A stretch of 36,084 nucleotides of DNA from Desulfobacteraceae bacterium (GTDB taxonomy: Bacteria > Desulfobacterota > Desulfobacteria > Desulfobacterales > JAJDOA01), in NCBI GenBank assembly GCA_022340405.1, contig JAJDOA010000373.1, forward strand, positions 1 through 36,084. The letters are read 5' to 3'. Position 1 is the first letter of the stretch, and every line of letters begins with the position of its first letter. A model generated the notes under the pieces. The model was not told the DNA's origin. It was given only the letters and a program-made list of their open reading frames with translations, and did not search any database. Below, one piece after another: positions 9,127 through 17,352 of this stretch. The position numbers and the translations under genes are program-made.

Positions 9127-10629
9127 TCAGACAAACATCTTGACGTCCAGTTCCTCGTCCTTGTGGCGGGCGTCCGCCAATTCACAGACGCGGCGCAGCT
9201 CCTGGTACATGGCGTCGTCCAGCAGCGGTTCGGTTTCGGCCTCCAGGATTTCGACCACGCGATCGTGGACGCGCTCTCCGTAACGCTTGCCGCCGGCCAT
9301 GTTCCAGTTTTCCCAGTTTTGCCGGTCGATAAGCTTCGGGCGCCAGATCTCGGTCTTGAAGCGTTCGTAGGTGTGGTCGTGCTCCATGAAGTGACCGCCT
9401 GGGCCGACCTGCTCCATCACATCCAGGGCCATGGCCTCGGGGGTAACCGGAATTCCCTGAAGGATGCGCTTGACCATGTCGATCATCTCGTCGGAGGCGA
9501 CCATCAGCTCCGGGCAACTGGTCAGGCCGGAGTCGAGGTAGCCCACGTCGTGGATCATGTTGCCGCCGATAAGCCCTGAAGTCGCGATGTTGATGGCCCC
9601 CTCCATGGCGGCCTGCTCGTCGAACAGCTTGGCATCGGAGCAGCCCGCCGTTTCGTATTCGGGCACCCGCAGCCATTTGGTGATGTCCGTGTAGGCGGCG
9701 CTCAACAGGGCCATTTCCGGAGAACCATAGGAATAGATCGTCGAGAGCATGTCCATGTTGGACATCAAGCCGCCGATGATGATCTGGGCCCCGGGGTTGC
9801 GCAGCTGGCTGAGGACGATGCCGAAAAGGCTCTCGGCAAGGGCCTGCACGAGCAGCCCGGCCAATGTGGTCGGCGCGGTGGCACCTGCCAGCGGGCATGG
9901 TGTGTAGACGAACGGAATGTGGTTGTCGCAGCAGAACAGCAGCTTCTGAATGACTTCCTGGGAATGGCTCAGCGGCGACACCGGCTCGATGTACAGGGTG
10001 AAAATGGGGCCTTTTCGCCATTCCTCCTTTCCACCGACGCGGATGTAGGCCATCTCCAGCTGATCCCGGACGCCCTCGATGTCGACGGCGGTGATGTTGA
10101 TGGGCTTGCTGGTTCCCTCCAGCATGGCCAGATACTGCCAGCGGTCGTAGGTGCCGACCGCCGTATCCTGGGTGATTCCCAGCGACATGTGAAAGTCGTA
10201 GTTGGGCAGCGCCTGGGCGATGCGTGCACAGTTTTTTACGTCGTTGTAGGTGCTGCGCCGGCGCTCTCCGGTGTAGGGGTCTATGGTATAGGGTGTGTCG
10301 GATCCGCCGCCGTAGTAGATCTGGTTCTTGTAGAGCTCCATTCGGTGTTTCCGATCCGGACCGATCACCACCACCTTGCTGGGAACCGTGGCACGGGCCT
10401 TGTCGACCATGTAATGGGGCACTTTGACCAGACTGCTTTTCTCGGTGGTATCTTCGACAATGGCGCCTCCGGATTGGGCGACATCGACGCCCTCGCTGTC
10501 GTACACACGGACACCGGTTTCATACAGCACCCGGAGCGAAGCGTAATAAATGGCCTCTATCTGATCTTCACTCAACACCCGGAAGGTGGGTGTGGCGTTC
10601 ACGTCGTAATTGTGTCGGTTCACCATCAT
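9127..10629 (-). CDS. MttB-family corrinoid methyltransferase 2, non-pyrrolysine
   Basis: This is a 500-residue MttB-superfamily protein. Diagnostic segments are FRVLSEDQIEAIYYASLRVL near the N-terminus, GATAPTTLAGLLVQALAES, IYSYGSPEMALL, TAGCSDAKLFDEQAAMEGA, and DVMEQVGPGGHFMEHDHTYE near the C-terminus. No amber codon interrupts the frame. The expected role is transfer of a methyl group from a quaternary or tertiary amine to the Co(I) of the corrinoid protein encoded 40 bases upstream. The start at 10629 is chosen because AAAGGAG lies eight bases before the ATG; a second ATG follows directly, and the longer frame to 10779 would overlap the corrinoid gene. Among the three paralogues it has the longest C-terminal tail after the GGH motif. 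The substrate is unknown. Confidence 0.92.
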   Translation of the reverse strand: MMVNRHNYDVNATPTFRVLSEDQIEAIYYASLRVLYETGVRVYDSEGVDVAQSGGAIVEDTTEKSSLVKVPHYMVDKARATVPSKVVVIGPDRKHRMELYKNQIYYGGGSDTPYTIDPYTGERRRSTYNDVKNCARIAQALPNYDFHMSLGITQDTAVGTYDRWQYLAMLEGTSKPINITAVDIEGVRDQLEMAYIRVGGKEEWRKGPIFTLYIEPVSPLSHSQEVIQKLLFCCDNHIPFVYTPCPLAGATAPTTLAGLLVQALAESLFGIVLSQLRNPGAQIIIGGLMSNMDMLSTIYSYGSPEMALLSAAYTDITKWLRVPEYETAGCSDAKLFDEQAAMEGAINIATSGLIGGNMIHDVGYLDSGLTSCPELMVASDEMIDMVKRILQGIPVTPEAMALDVMEQVGPGGHFMEHDHTYERFKTEIWRPKLIDRQNWENWNMAGGKRYGERVHDRVVEILEAETEPLLDDAMYQELRRVCELADARHKDEELDVKMFV

Positions 10630-10669
10630 GATTCGCTCTCCTTTTGGTGAGGCGTTGCGATACGTCGAC

Positions 10670-11311
10670 TCAACCGGCTTCGATGAGATTCCGTGCCACC
10701 TCCGCACCGGATACGGCATTGTGGCCGTAACCGTCGGCCCCGATTCTTTCCGCAAATTCGGCGTCCACGGGGGCCCCACCGACCATCACTTTGACCTTGT
10801 CCCGTAAGCCGGCCTCTTCGATCGCCTTGAGCGTGTACCCCATCGCACGCATGGTGGTGGTCAACAGGGCCGACATGGCCACGATGTCCGGCTGATGGGT
10901 CTTGATCGCCTCGGTAAACTTGTCGGGGGGCGCGTCGAATCCCAGGTCGACAACCTCGAAGCCGGCCCCTTCGCACAACATGCCGACCAGGTTTTTTCCG
11001 ATGTCGTGCAGGTCCCCCTGCACGGTGCCGATGACGATTTTGCCCGCACGGCCCGCCTTGTCGCCGGCCAGCAGCGGCCGGAGCAACTCCTGACCGCCGT
11101 GCATGGACTTGGCGGCTCTCAGCACCTCGGGAATGAACATCTGGGCGGCTTTGAAGCGCTTGCCGACTTCGGCCATTCCGACGATCAGACCGTTTTGCAA
11201 GATCGTCTCCGCCTCCTGCCCCTCGTCCAGTGCCTTTTGCACCAGCTTTTCGACCCCCTGGATGTCTCCCCCAATGATCCCTGTGGCAATCTGCTCGAGT
11301 ATTTGGCTCAT
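10670..11311 (-). CDS. Corrinoid-binding methyltransferase protein 1 (MtbC/MttC-like)
   Basis: This is a 213-residue two-domain corrinoid carrier. The N-terminal helical cap (about 1-85) is followed by a Rossmann-like B12-binding domain. The cobalt-ligand motif is D-L-H-D-I-G at 100-105, with His102 as the lower ligand; downstream are SALLTTTMRAMGYT and the VMVGGAPV loop. It carries methyl groups between an MttB protein and the methyl-THF methyltransferase. AAGGAG lies nine bases before the ATG at 11311. It sits between MttB 3 and MttB 2, so it may serve either. It resembles the second corrinoid protein of the operon closely through the DLHDIGKNLVGM region but differs at the N- and C-termini. 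Confidence 0.94.
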   Translation of the reverse strand: MSQILEQIATGIIGGDIQGVEKLVQKALDEGQEAETILQNGLIVGMAEVGKRFKAAQMFIPEVLRAAKSMHGGQELLRPLLAGDKAGRAGKIVIGTVQGDLHDIGKNLVGMLCEGAGFEVVDLGFDAPPDKFTEAIKTHQPDIVAMSALLTTTMRAMGYTLKAIEEAGLRDKVKVMVGGAPVDAEFAERIGADGYGHNAVSGAEVARNLIEAG

Positions 11312-11346
11312 ATCGACGTTCTCCTTTTCCAGACGGTGGTGGCAGC

Positions 11347-12810
11347 CTAGGACTTGTCCTTTACGCGCTCCTCGGCGGCTTCCATGATTTCGGCAATCGC
11401 TTTTTCGGTTTCCGGCCGCACCGGCGAAGGTTCGTGCGTCGCTGCGATTTCCCGCGTCCGCTCGACCACCCGGTCGCGCATGGGTTTTTGGCCGTCCGCA
11501 TCCCACTCCTCGAAATTGCGGCGATCGCATAGATTCGGGTACCAGAACTCGGTCTTGAAATGCCGCATGGTGTGATCGTGGTAGAGGTAGTGGCCGTCGG
11601 GGCCGACATCCTGAATCACGTCAACGGCCAGCGTTTCCTCGTTGACTTCGATGCCGCGGCAAATGCGTCGCGAATAACCGATGGCCTCGTCCATCATGAC
11701 GGTCTGGAGAATGGAACCGGTCATGCCGCTTTCGGTGTAGCCCACGTCGTGACAGAGATCGCCTCCGCTCAGGGCCGAGAAGAAAACCGAAAGGGAGCCC
11801 TCCAGCGAGGCCTGCTCGTCGAGGCACTTGGAGTCCGTGCAGCCTCCGGTCTGCCACAGCGGTATCCCGCAGTAGTGCGCCAGCTCCGTGGCGCCGGCCA
11901 TCATGAGGCTGAGCTCGGGGGCTCCGTAGGTGAGGATCATCGCACTCATGTCCATGACCGAGAGCACACCACCCATGAAAAACGGCAGACCGGGCCGAAT
12001 GGTCTGGGAGAGCACCAGTCCCATGAAAGACTCTGCCGTCGTCTGGATAATGATGCCCGCGGGCGTAACCGGCGCCGTTCCCCCGGCCAGGGCGCAGGTG
12101 GTAAAAATCACGGGAACCCCGTGCTCGGCGGCGAAAATGACCTTGTCCACGGCCTCGAAGGTGCTCACCAGAGGAGACAGGGGTTCGCAGTAGTGAACGT
12201 AGTTGGGCCGCTTTTCGAACGCCTCCTGCCCTCCGGCCTCGGCAACGGCGATCTGGTGAATGTCGTTGGAATCGTCCCACCCGTAGGACCACGCCACGAT
12301 GGGTTTGCTGGTTTTCGGAAACATGGTCGCAAACTCGTAGGAGGCGGCAAGATCCGTGTGAACGTCGCTGATCGTGCCCAGACTTTCGCAGAAGTCGATG
12401 TTGGGCAGCGCGTCGCACACGGTGGCTACAATGCGGGCATCGTCCCGCACGTACGGTCTGCGTTCCAACGTTTCGATGTCGATGAAATTCGGGGGCGTGG
12501 GACCGGGTCCGAAATGGGACCTGCCGGGGCCGATGTGGATGTCGTGTGCGGGGTTGCCGTCCCGGGCGTAAATCGTGAAGCTCCGGGGCGCCGTCGCCAG
12601 CGATCGCTTCACGACGTGCGGCGGGATCTGCACACGTTTGCCCTCCACCCGAGCCCCGGCACCCGCCAGGATTTCCCGGGCTCGATCGTGATGCACGTCC
12701 AGCCCGATCTTGTCCATCACATGCAGCACACCGTCGAACATCTCCTGCAGTTGGTCTTTGGAGAGCACTTCGAAGCGCACTCCGGAATTAACGCGATAAT
12801 TGGCTCTCAT
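11347..12810 (-). CDS. MttB-family corrinoid methyltransferase 3, non-pyrrolysine
   Basis: This 487-residue MttB-superfamily protein shows FEVLSKDQLQEMFDGVLHVM, GGTAPVTPAGIIIQTTAES, LTYGAPELSLM, TGGCTDSKCLDEQASLEGS and DVIQDVGPDGHYLYHDHT. The frame has no amber codon, so pyrrolysine is absent. It is the first MttB gene transcribed in the operon, between the two corrinoid genes, and AAAGGAG precedes the ATG by eight bases. The sequence differs from the other two paralogues in many substrate-facing stretches (for example the FGPGPTPPNFID region about 100 residues in), which suggests a different methylated substrate or a different step of one pathway. The role in methyl transfer to Co(I)-corrinoid is a family inference. 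Confidence 0.92.
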   Translation of the reverse strand: MRANYRVNSGVRFEVLSKDQLQEMFDGVLHVMDKIGLDVHHDRAREILAGAGARVEGKRVQIPPHVVKRSLATAPRSFTIYARDGNPAHDIHIGPGRSHFGPGPTPPNFIDIETLERRPYVRDDARIVATVCDALPNIDFCESLGTISDVHTDLAASYEFATMFPKTSKPIVAWSYGWDDSNDIHQIAVAEAGGQEAFEKRPNYVHYCEPLSPLVSTFEAVDKVIFAAEHGVPVIFTTCALAGGTAPVTPAGIIIQTTAESFMGLVLSQTIRPGLPFFMGGVLSVMDMSAMILTYGAPELSLMMAGATELAHYCGIPLWQTGGCTDSKCLDEQASLEGSLSVFFSALSGGDLCHDVGYTESGMTGSILQTVMMDEAIGYSRRICRGIEVNEETLAVDVIQDVGPDGHYLYHDHTMRHFKTEFWYPNLCDRRNFEEWDADGQKPMRDRVVERTREIAATHEPSPVRPETEKAIAEIMEAAEERVKDKS

Positions 12811-12888
12811 CGATGGGCTCCTTTCCCGGCAACCGCTGTTTCCAACCTTCGGCGGCTTTCCGGTCCGAACGGACGGCCGAGAGACGGG

Positions 12889-13530
12889 TTAGCGGCTGTT
12901 GGCAATCAACTCCTTGGCCTTGTCGGCGGCGGCGGCGGCATCCGGCGCGTAGGCGACGCCGATCTTGTCTGCAAACGCCTGGCTCACCGGCGCCCCGCCG
13001 ATCATGATCTGCACCCGATCGCGGACACCGGCTTCCTCCAGGGCTTTTACGGTGTCTCCCATCGACCGCATGGTGGTCGTCAGCAGTGCCGACATGCCGA
13101 CGATATCGGGCTCGAATTCCTTTACGGCTTCGACGAATTTCTCCGGCTCCACGTTGATTCCGAGATTCCGAACCTCAAAGCCCGCTCCCTCGCACATCAT
13201 GCCGACCAGGTTTTTCCCGATGTCGTGAAGGTCTCCTTTCACCGTGCCCAACAGCACCTTTCCAACCATGGAAATCCCTTTTTCCACCATCAGGGGCTTG
13301 ATGACTTCCATGACATTGAGCATGGCACGCGCAGAGCGCATGACTTCGGGCACGAACACCCTGCCCGCCTTGAATTCGACGCTGACGTAATCCATTCCGG
13401 GCATCAGCCCTTTGTAGAGGATGTCCTCGGCACCGGAACCCTCGTCGATGGCCTGCTGGGCGATCTGAGCGATTTCGTCCTTCTTGCCCTGCATTACCGC
13501 TGTGGTGATCTGCTGTAATATCTCGCTCAT
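12889..13530 (-). CDS. Corrinoid-binding methyltransferase protein 2 (MtbC/MttC-like)
   Basis: This 213-residue corrinoid carrier has a helical cap domain (about 1-85) and a B12-binding Rossmann domain. The base-off/His-on motif is D-L-H-D-I-G at 100-105 (His102), with SALLTTTMRSMGDT and the IMIGGAPV loop downstream. It should shuttle methyl groups from an MttB protein to the MtgA-like enzyme. A strong GGAGGTG lies before the ATG at 13530. It is the second gene of the operon, directly after the methyl-THF methyltransferase and before MttB 3, an arrangement that suggests these three form one working set. It is the same length as corrinoid protein 1 and collinear with it, indicating duplication. 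Confidence 0.94.
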   Translation of the reverse strand: MSEILQQITTAVMQGKKDEIAQIAQQAIDEGSGAEDILYKGLMPGMDYVSVEFKAGRVFVPEVMRSARAMLNVMEVIKPLMVEKGISMVGKVLLGTVKGDLHDIGKNLVGMMCEGAGFEVRNLGINVEPEKFVEAVKEFEPDIVGMSALLTTTMRSMGDTVKALEEAGVRDRVQIMIGGAPVSQAFADKIGVAYAPDAAAAADKAKELIANSR

Positions 13531-13625
13531 CCATTCACCTCCTTTCGTTTCGATAAATGCGGCCGTCTTAGGACATCCTTTTCGACCGCAATCGGTGTGA
13601 ACCGGCCCTTGCCTTTCCTATTCGA

Positions 13626-14492
13626 TTATGCGGACTGCTCCCGTTCGCGAAATGCATCGATCCAGCGCATGGTCCATTCGTCTTTTCCCATCACAAGATC
13701 GGCGGCCAGAATGGCAATCCCCAACTCCGCCGCCAGTGGATTGGTGATGGGACACGTCAGTCCGGCGTGGATGGCCATGGCGATGAAAGCGGTGTTGATG
13801 TAGGGTCGATCCGGAAGCCCGAAGGAAACGTTGCTAGCGCCCATGGTGATGTTGACGCCGAATTCACGGACGACTTTTTCGATGGTGTCCAAGGTGACTT
13901 TGGCGGCATTGTGGTCGGCGCCCAGGGTCAGCACCAGAGGATCGATGACGACGTCCTCTGCGGGGATGCCCAGACGGCCTGCGCGCTCGATGATTTTTTC
14001 CGCCACGGCAAACCGCTCTTCCGCTGTGGGCGGAATGCCGGCGTCATCCATGCAGAGCCCGATCACGGCGGCGCCGAACTCTTTGACACGGGGCAGCATC
14101 TCTTCAAGCGACCGCTCCTCGCCATTGACGGAATTCACGAGGGCCTTGCCCTCATAAACGGAAAGGGCGGCGGAAAGCGCCTCCGGATCCGCCGTGTCGA
14201 TGCAGAGCGGCACATCCGTGACCGCCATTACGTTGCGCACGGCCGCTTCGAGCAGGACCGGCTCGTCTCCGTCCGGGATGCCCGCATTGACGTCGAGCAC
14301 TGCCGCGCCCGCCGCCACCTGGTCTACGGCGTCCCGTCGAACGATGTCGAAATCCTTGCGCTCCAGAGCCGACTGCAGTTGCTTGCGTCCCGTTGGATTG
14401 ATGCGTTCACCGATGATGACGGTGGGCTGATCTCTTCGGATGGTGACGGTGGTGCTCTTGGAGGAAAGGGTGGTGGTCAGGGGTTCGCTCAT
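13626..14492 (-). CDS. Methyltetrahydrofolate:corrinoid methyltransferase (MtgA/AcsE-like)
   Basis: This 288-residue pterin-binding TIM-barrel protein shows IGERINPTG (27-35), the DVNAG strand (67-71), LCIDTAD (97-102) and NVSFGLP (221-227), all typical of the family that moves methyl groups between corrinoid proteins and tetrahydrofolate. In amine-demethylating systems such enzymes take the methyl group from the corrinoid and make methyl-THF for the Wood-Ljungdahl branch; the direction here is inferred from the gene context. It is the first gene of the operon, 112 bases downstream of a cobalamin riboswitch. Its Shine-Dalgarno GAGAGGTG is complementary to a segment just after the riboswitch. 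MetH pterin domains and dihydropteroate synthase are related, but length and motifs favour the MtgA/AcsE type. Confidence 0.9.
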   Translation of the reverse strand: MSEPLTTTLSSKSTTVTIRRDQPTVIIGERINPTGRKQLQSALERKDFDIVRRDAVDQVAAGAAVLDVNAGIPDGDEPVLLEAAVRNVMAVTDVPLCIDTADPEALSAALSVYEGKALVNSVNGEERSLEEMLPRVKEFGAAVIGLCMDDAGIPPTAEERFAVAEKIIERAGRLGIPAEDVVIDPLVLTLGADHNAAKVTLDTIEKVVREFGVNITMGASNVSFGLPDRPYINTAFIAMAIHAGLTCPITNPLAAELGIAILAADLVMGKDEWTMRWIDAFREREQSA

Positions 14493-14493
14493 G

Positions 14494-14590
14494 TCGCACC
14501 TCTCATCGGTTTGGATTACAGGTGAAAGGACTGGTTCGGAAACCAGGCGTACACAAAGATGGTTGGTTCACCTTGATCCGCGAGGTGCAA
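14494..14590 (-). promoter_or_regulatory. Candidate riboswitch expression platform (SD-sequestering hairpin)
   Basis: Between the riboswitch and the mtgA-like start codon the minus-strand RNA can form nested helices. The outer arm TTGCACCTC (14590-14582) pairs with GAGGTGCGA (14502-14494), which contains the Shine-Dalgarno; the nine pairs include one G-U. A middle helix pairs AGGTGAA (14573-14567, minus strand) with TTCACCT (14526-14520), and an inner hairpin CTGGTT-TCCG-AACCAG lies at 14546-14531. This would block ribosome binding. No T-tract follows, so translational rather than transcriptional control is the likelier mode. How the aptamer switches it was not resolved. Confidence 0.6.
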
Positions 14591-14604
14591 CAAACAAATC
14601 CGGC

Positions 14605-14783
14605 ACAGGCAGGTCTTCTGACTTCCCGACCCTGCCGGCAGCCTTCCCGTCTTCTCGCAATGAGACAGTGGCGACAAATGCCGGCAGAGGCACCAGTGGC
14701 TGCGGCAACATGGACGGGATCACAGCGGCGGGCCCGTTTCCGATTCACACGGAATTCCCTATTATGCTACGGCGAGCACCTGG
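14605..14783 (-). promoter_or_regulatory. Cobalamin riboswitch
   Basis: On the minus strand this reads as a class-I-type cobalamin aptamer. It has a 5' closing arm CCAGGTGCT, a GGGAATTCCGTGTGAATC segment, the conserved GCCCGCCGCTGTGA core, a CCACTG element, GAGAAGACGGGAAGGC, and the 3' box GGGAAGTCAGAAGACCTGCC whose ACCTG closes the P1 stem with CAGGT. It lies upstream of the nine-gene corrinoid methyltransferase operon. Cobalamin riboswitches usually lower expression of B12 synthesis or uptake genes when B12 is present; here the regulated genes consume corrinoid cofactor. The recognition is strong; end points are accurate to about ten bases. Confidence 0.93.
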
Positions 14784-14971
14784 ACCGGCGCGAAGGCACC
14801 GAGAACGGTCCTTCGACTGGAGCCAAAGATCGGTTGGCCGATAGGCCAGGCCAAATTGGTCTGATGAACTGATCAACAGGTTGACAGATGTATGTCGATT
14901 GTGTCAAGAAAAAAATGAAACGGGATCGATCCACCCAACCCGACAGCGGAGAAAGGAAACTTCATCGCCTC
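14784..14971. promoter_or_regulatory. Divergent promoter/operator region between corrinoid operon and GntR gene
   Basis: This region must hold promoters for both directions. Visible candidates are: an inverted repeat TTGGCC-N9-GGCCAA at 14834-14854; TGGTCTGATGA at 14857-14867, whose left half matches the TGGTC half-site known for FadR-type regulators; and TTGACA at 14881-14886, a good -35 box for the rightward gene but without a good -10. A TTGACA...TGTCAA inverted pair also starts at 14881. None of these is proven; they are the obvious places to look for binding of the divergently encoded regulator. Confidence 0.4.
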
Positions 14972-15700
14972 ATGACCTTTCGATCGATACAGAGGAGTTC
15001 GACTCCCGAGTTGGTGGCGCGGGAGATTCTCAACAGCATCGAAACCGGGCATCTCAAGCCCGGGGACAAACTGCCCACCGAGCGGGAGCTGACGAAAATG
15101 TTCGGTGTGGCGAGGTCCACCATCCGGGAGGCGGTTTCGGCCCTGGCGATGCTGGGGTATCTGGAAGTGGCGCAGGGACGCGGGACCTTCCTGCGCAAGG
15201 ATTTGAAGCTTGCCAATCCATCCGATTTCGCCCTGAGCGACATCCAGGCGGTGGCCAACATTCTGGACCTGGTCGAGGTCAGAGAAATGCTCGAGAGCAA
15301 CGTGGTCCGACTGGCAGCGGAGCGGGCCGACGCGGAAGACATCCATCTCATCCGCAAGACGGTGCTGCAGATGAAAGAGAGCGTCGACGATCTGGAAAGC
15401 TTCGTCAAACACGACTTCGAGTTCCATATCGCGCTGGCCCGAGCCACCGGCAACCGAATGATCTACGAGATGATGAAGCAGATCGTCGAGAACGTTCACC
15501 GTGAGTACGAAAAATTCATGCCGAAGGCGCTGTTTCGAAGAGATCAAGCGGCCTTGACGGCCGAGCGAATACTGACCAGCCTGGCAAACGGCGATGGAGA
15601 TGCGGCCGCGGAAGTCATGGCCGAACATTTGAATTTGGTCAACACGGAGCTGAAAAGTCTGATCCCCGATGTGGAGTGGATCCGGAAAAAGCGGATCTAA
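14972..15700 (+). CDS. GntR-family transcriptional regulator, FadR/FCD subfamily (divergent from corrinoid operon)
   Basis: The 242-residue protein has an N-terminal winged helix-turn-helix with LPTERELTKMFGVARSTIREAVSALAMLGYLEVAQGRGTF split over about 34-73, and an FCD effector domain. Of the FCD metal residues Asp148, His152 and His219 are present, but the middle histidine position appears to be a glutamate in the AERIL segment, so metal binding may be altered. Divergent placement from the corrinoid operon makes it a likely local regulator of that operon. Start choice is uncertain. ATG at 14972 gives the usual family N-terminus and leaves the TTGACA element at 14881 upstream; in-frame ATGs at 14888 and 14915 lack good ribosome sites, and AAAGGA lies rather far (about 16 bases) from 14972. 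Confidence 0.85.
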   Translation: MTFRSIQRSSTPELVAREILNSIETGHLKPGDKLPTERELTKMFGVARSTIREAVSALAMLGYLEVAQGRGTFLRKDLKLANPSDFALSDIQAVANILDLVEVREMLESNVVRLAAERADAEDIHLIRKTVLQMKESVDDLESFVKHDFEFHIALARATGNRMIYEMMKQIVENVHREYEKFMPKALFRRDQAALTAERILTSLANGDGDAAAEVMAEHLNLVNTELKSLIPDVEWIRKKRI

Positions 15701-15861
15701 AAGATTAGGGTCTGTTTATATCCATCAGATATTCCATATATTTATCCATATTTTTTCGCCGCTCCCTGCGGTCATGGCTCTTTGTCAAAAACGCAGGATC
15801 GTGGTACACACCACTGGCCTCACATCGTCTGAAAGCGGACCCTTGATCGGAGACGACAACG

Positions 15862-17352
15862 TTGCCGTACGACCCCCTGCGCAGCAAAAACAACCGGATT
15901 CCAGCTTCGGTGAAAACCGTCCACCTCATCGCCGCCTGCGGTACGGCCATGGGAGCGCTGGCCTGCATGCTCAAGGAGTCGGGAAGGTCCGTGACCGGTT
16001 CGGACGAGAAAGTATACCCTCCCATGAGCACGTACCTCGCCGAGCGGGGCATCCCCATCCGGGAAGGCTTTTCGGCGGACCACCTGGACCATCGCCCCGA
16101 TCTGGTGGTGGTGGGAAACGCCGTTTCCGCAAACAACTTGGAAGTGGTGGAGTTGGCAAAGCTCGGCCTCCCCTTCTGCTCCATGCCCCAGGCCTTCAAC
16201 CGCTTTGCCGCAGACGGGAAAAAGGCCGTTGTGGTCACCGGCACTCACGGAAAGACCACCACATCCGCGGTGGCCGCCTGGTTGCTGGAGTGGGCCGGCA
16301 TGGATCCATCTTTTGTCATTGGCGGCATCCTGAAAAACTTCGGAGGAAACTATCGCCTGGGTGACGGGACTACCATCGTTTTCGAAGGGGATGAATACGA
16401 TACCGCCTTTTTCGACAAGGGGCCGAAATTTCTCCACTATGCGCCGAGCGTAGCGGTGCTCACCGGCGTGGAATTCGACCACGCGGACATCTACCGAGAC
16501 CTGGACCATGTCACCTCCGCCTTTCACCGGTTCGTGTCTTCCATGCCCCGGCAGGCGACACTTGTGGCCTTCGGAGACGACCCCGTGGTCAACGAACTGA
16601 TCCGGGACTGCCCGTGCCGGGTGGAAACCTACGGCACCGGAGACCGGACCTTCTGGAGGCTGGAGGATCTGAAGGTGGACCCGCCGTGGACGCGGTTTAC
16701 GGCGTTTCGGGACGGCCGGTCCCATGGACGCTTTTCCACCCCCATGATGGGAGCGCACAATGCCCTGAACGCGTTGTCCGCGGTTGCCGTCGCCGACCGG
16801 ATGGGCATTCCGGCCTCCGCCGTGGACGATGCGTTGAAAAGATTTGCCGGTGTACGGCGCCGGCAGGAAGTGCGCGGGGAAGCCTCGGGTGTCACCGTCA
16901 TCGACGACTTCGCCCACCACCCGACAGCCGTTAGGGAGACGCTGCGGGCCATCCGTCCCTATTATCCGGGAAGAAGATTGATTGCCGTGTTCGAGCCGCG
17001 CACCCATGCCAGCATGCGTAAGGTGTTCCAGCACGTCTACCCGAAGGTGTTCGATCCGGCGGATCTGGTATGCATCCGGGAACCGTCCATGCTGCACAAG
17101 GTTCCCGCCGCCGAACGATTTTCCGCGGAGAGGCTGGCGGCGGACCTACAGCGGCGGGGAAAGGACGCCCGATATTTCCCCGGAACCGAGGAAATCATCG
17201 CGTTTCTTGTGCAGAGCCTGCGCTCCGGCGACGTCGTGCTCATCATGTCCAACGGCGGCTTCGACAACATCCACGAAAGGCTGCTGGAACGGCTGCGGGG
17301 AAAACCCCCTGACCCGAACCCTCATCTGTCGGATGGATTTCGACATCCATAG
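15862..17352 (+). CDS. mpl: UDP-N-acetylmuramate:L-alanyl-gamma-D-glutamyl-meso-diaminopimelate ligase
   Basis: Mpl is a Mur-ligase relative that attaches recycled murein tripeptide to UDP-MurNAc, in the cytoplasm. The 496-residue protein has the Mur N-terminal fold (HLIAACGTAMGALACML at 21-37), the ATP loop VTGTHGKTTTSA (125-136), the central-domain VFEGDEYDTAFFDK, and the C-terminal DDFAHHPTAVRETL and FEPRTHASMR characteristic of Mpl rather than MurC. The start is TTG at 15862, preceded by GGAG. The stop codon TAG (17350-17352) lies inside the left terminal repeat of an R1 element, so the present C-terminus is partly set by that insertion; the tail after about residue 480 is proline-rich and unlike a conserved domain end. 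The enzyme call is strong. Confidence 0.93.
   Translation: MPYDPLRSKNNRIPASVKTVHLIAACGTAMGALACMLKESGRSVTGSDEKVYPPMSTYLAERGIPIREGFSADHLDHRPDLVVVGNAVSANNLEVVELAKLGLPFCSMPQAFNRFAADGKKAVVVTGTHGKTTTSAVAAWLLEWAGMDPSFVIGGILKNFGGNYRLGDGTTIVFEGDEYDTAFFDKGPKFLHYAPSVAVLTGVEFDHADIYRDLDHVTSAFHRFVSSMPRQATLVAFGDDPVVNELIRDCPCRVETYGTGDRTFWRLEDLKVDPPWTRFTAFRDGRSHGRFSTPMMGAHNALNALSAVAVADRMGIPASAVDDALKRFAGVRRRQEVRGEASGVTVIDDFAHHPTAVRETLRAIRPYYPGRRLIAVFEPRTHASMRKVFQHVYPKVFDPADLVCIREPSMLHKVPAAERFSAERLAADLQRRGKDARYFPGTEEIIAFLVQSLRSGDVVLIMSNGGFDNIHERLLERLRGKPPDPNPHLSDGFRHP

Noticed and set aside
4833-12810. Pyrrolysine-type MttB genes
   Set aside because: All three frames are continuous with no in-frame TAG, and no pyl genes are in the window, so they are non-pyrrolysine homologues.
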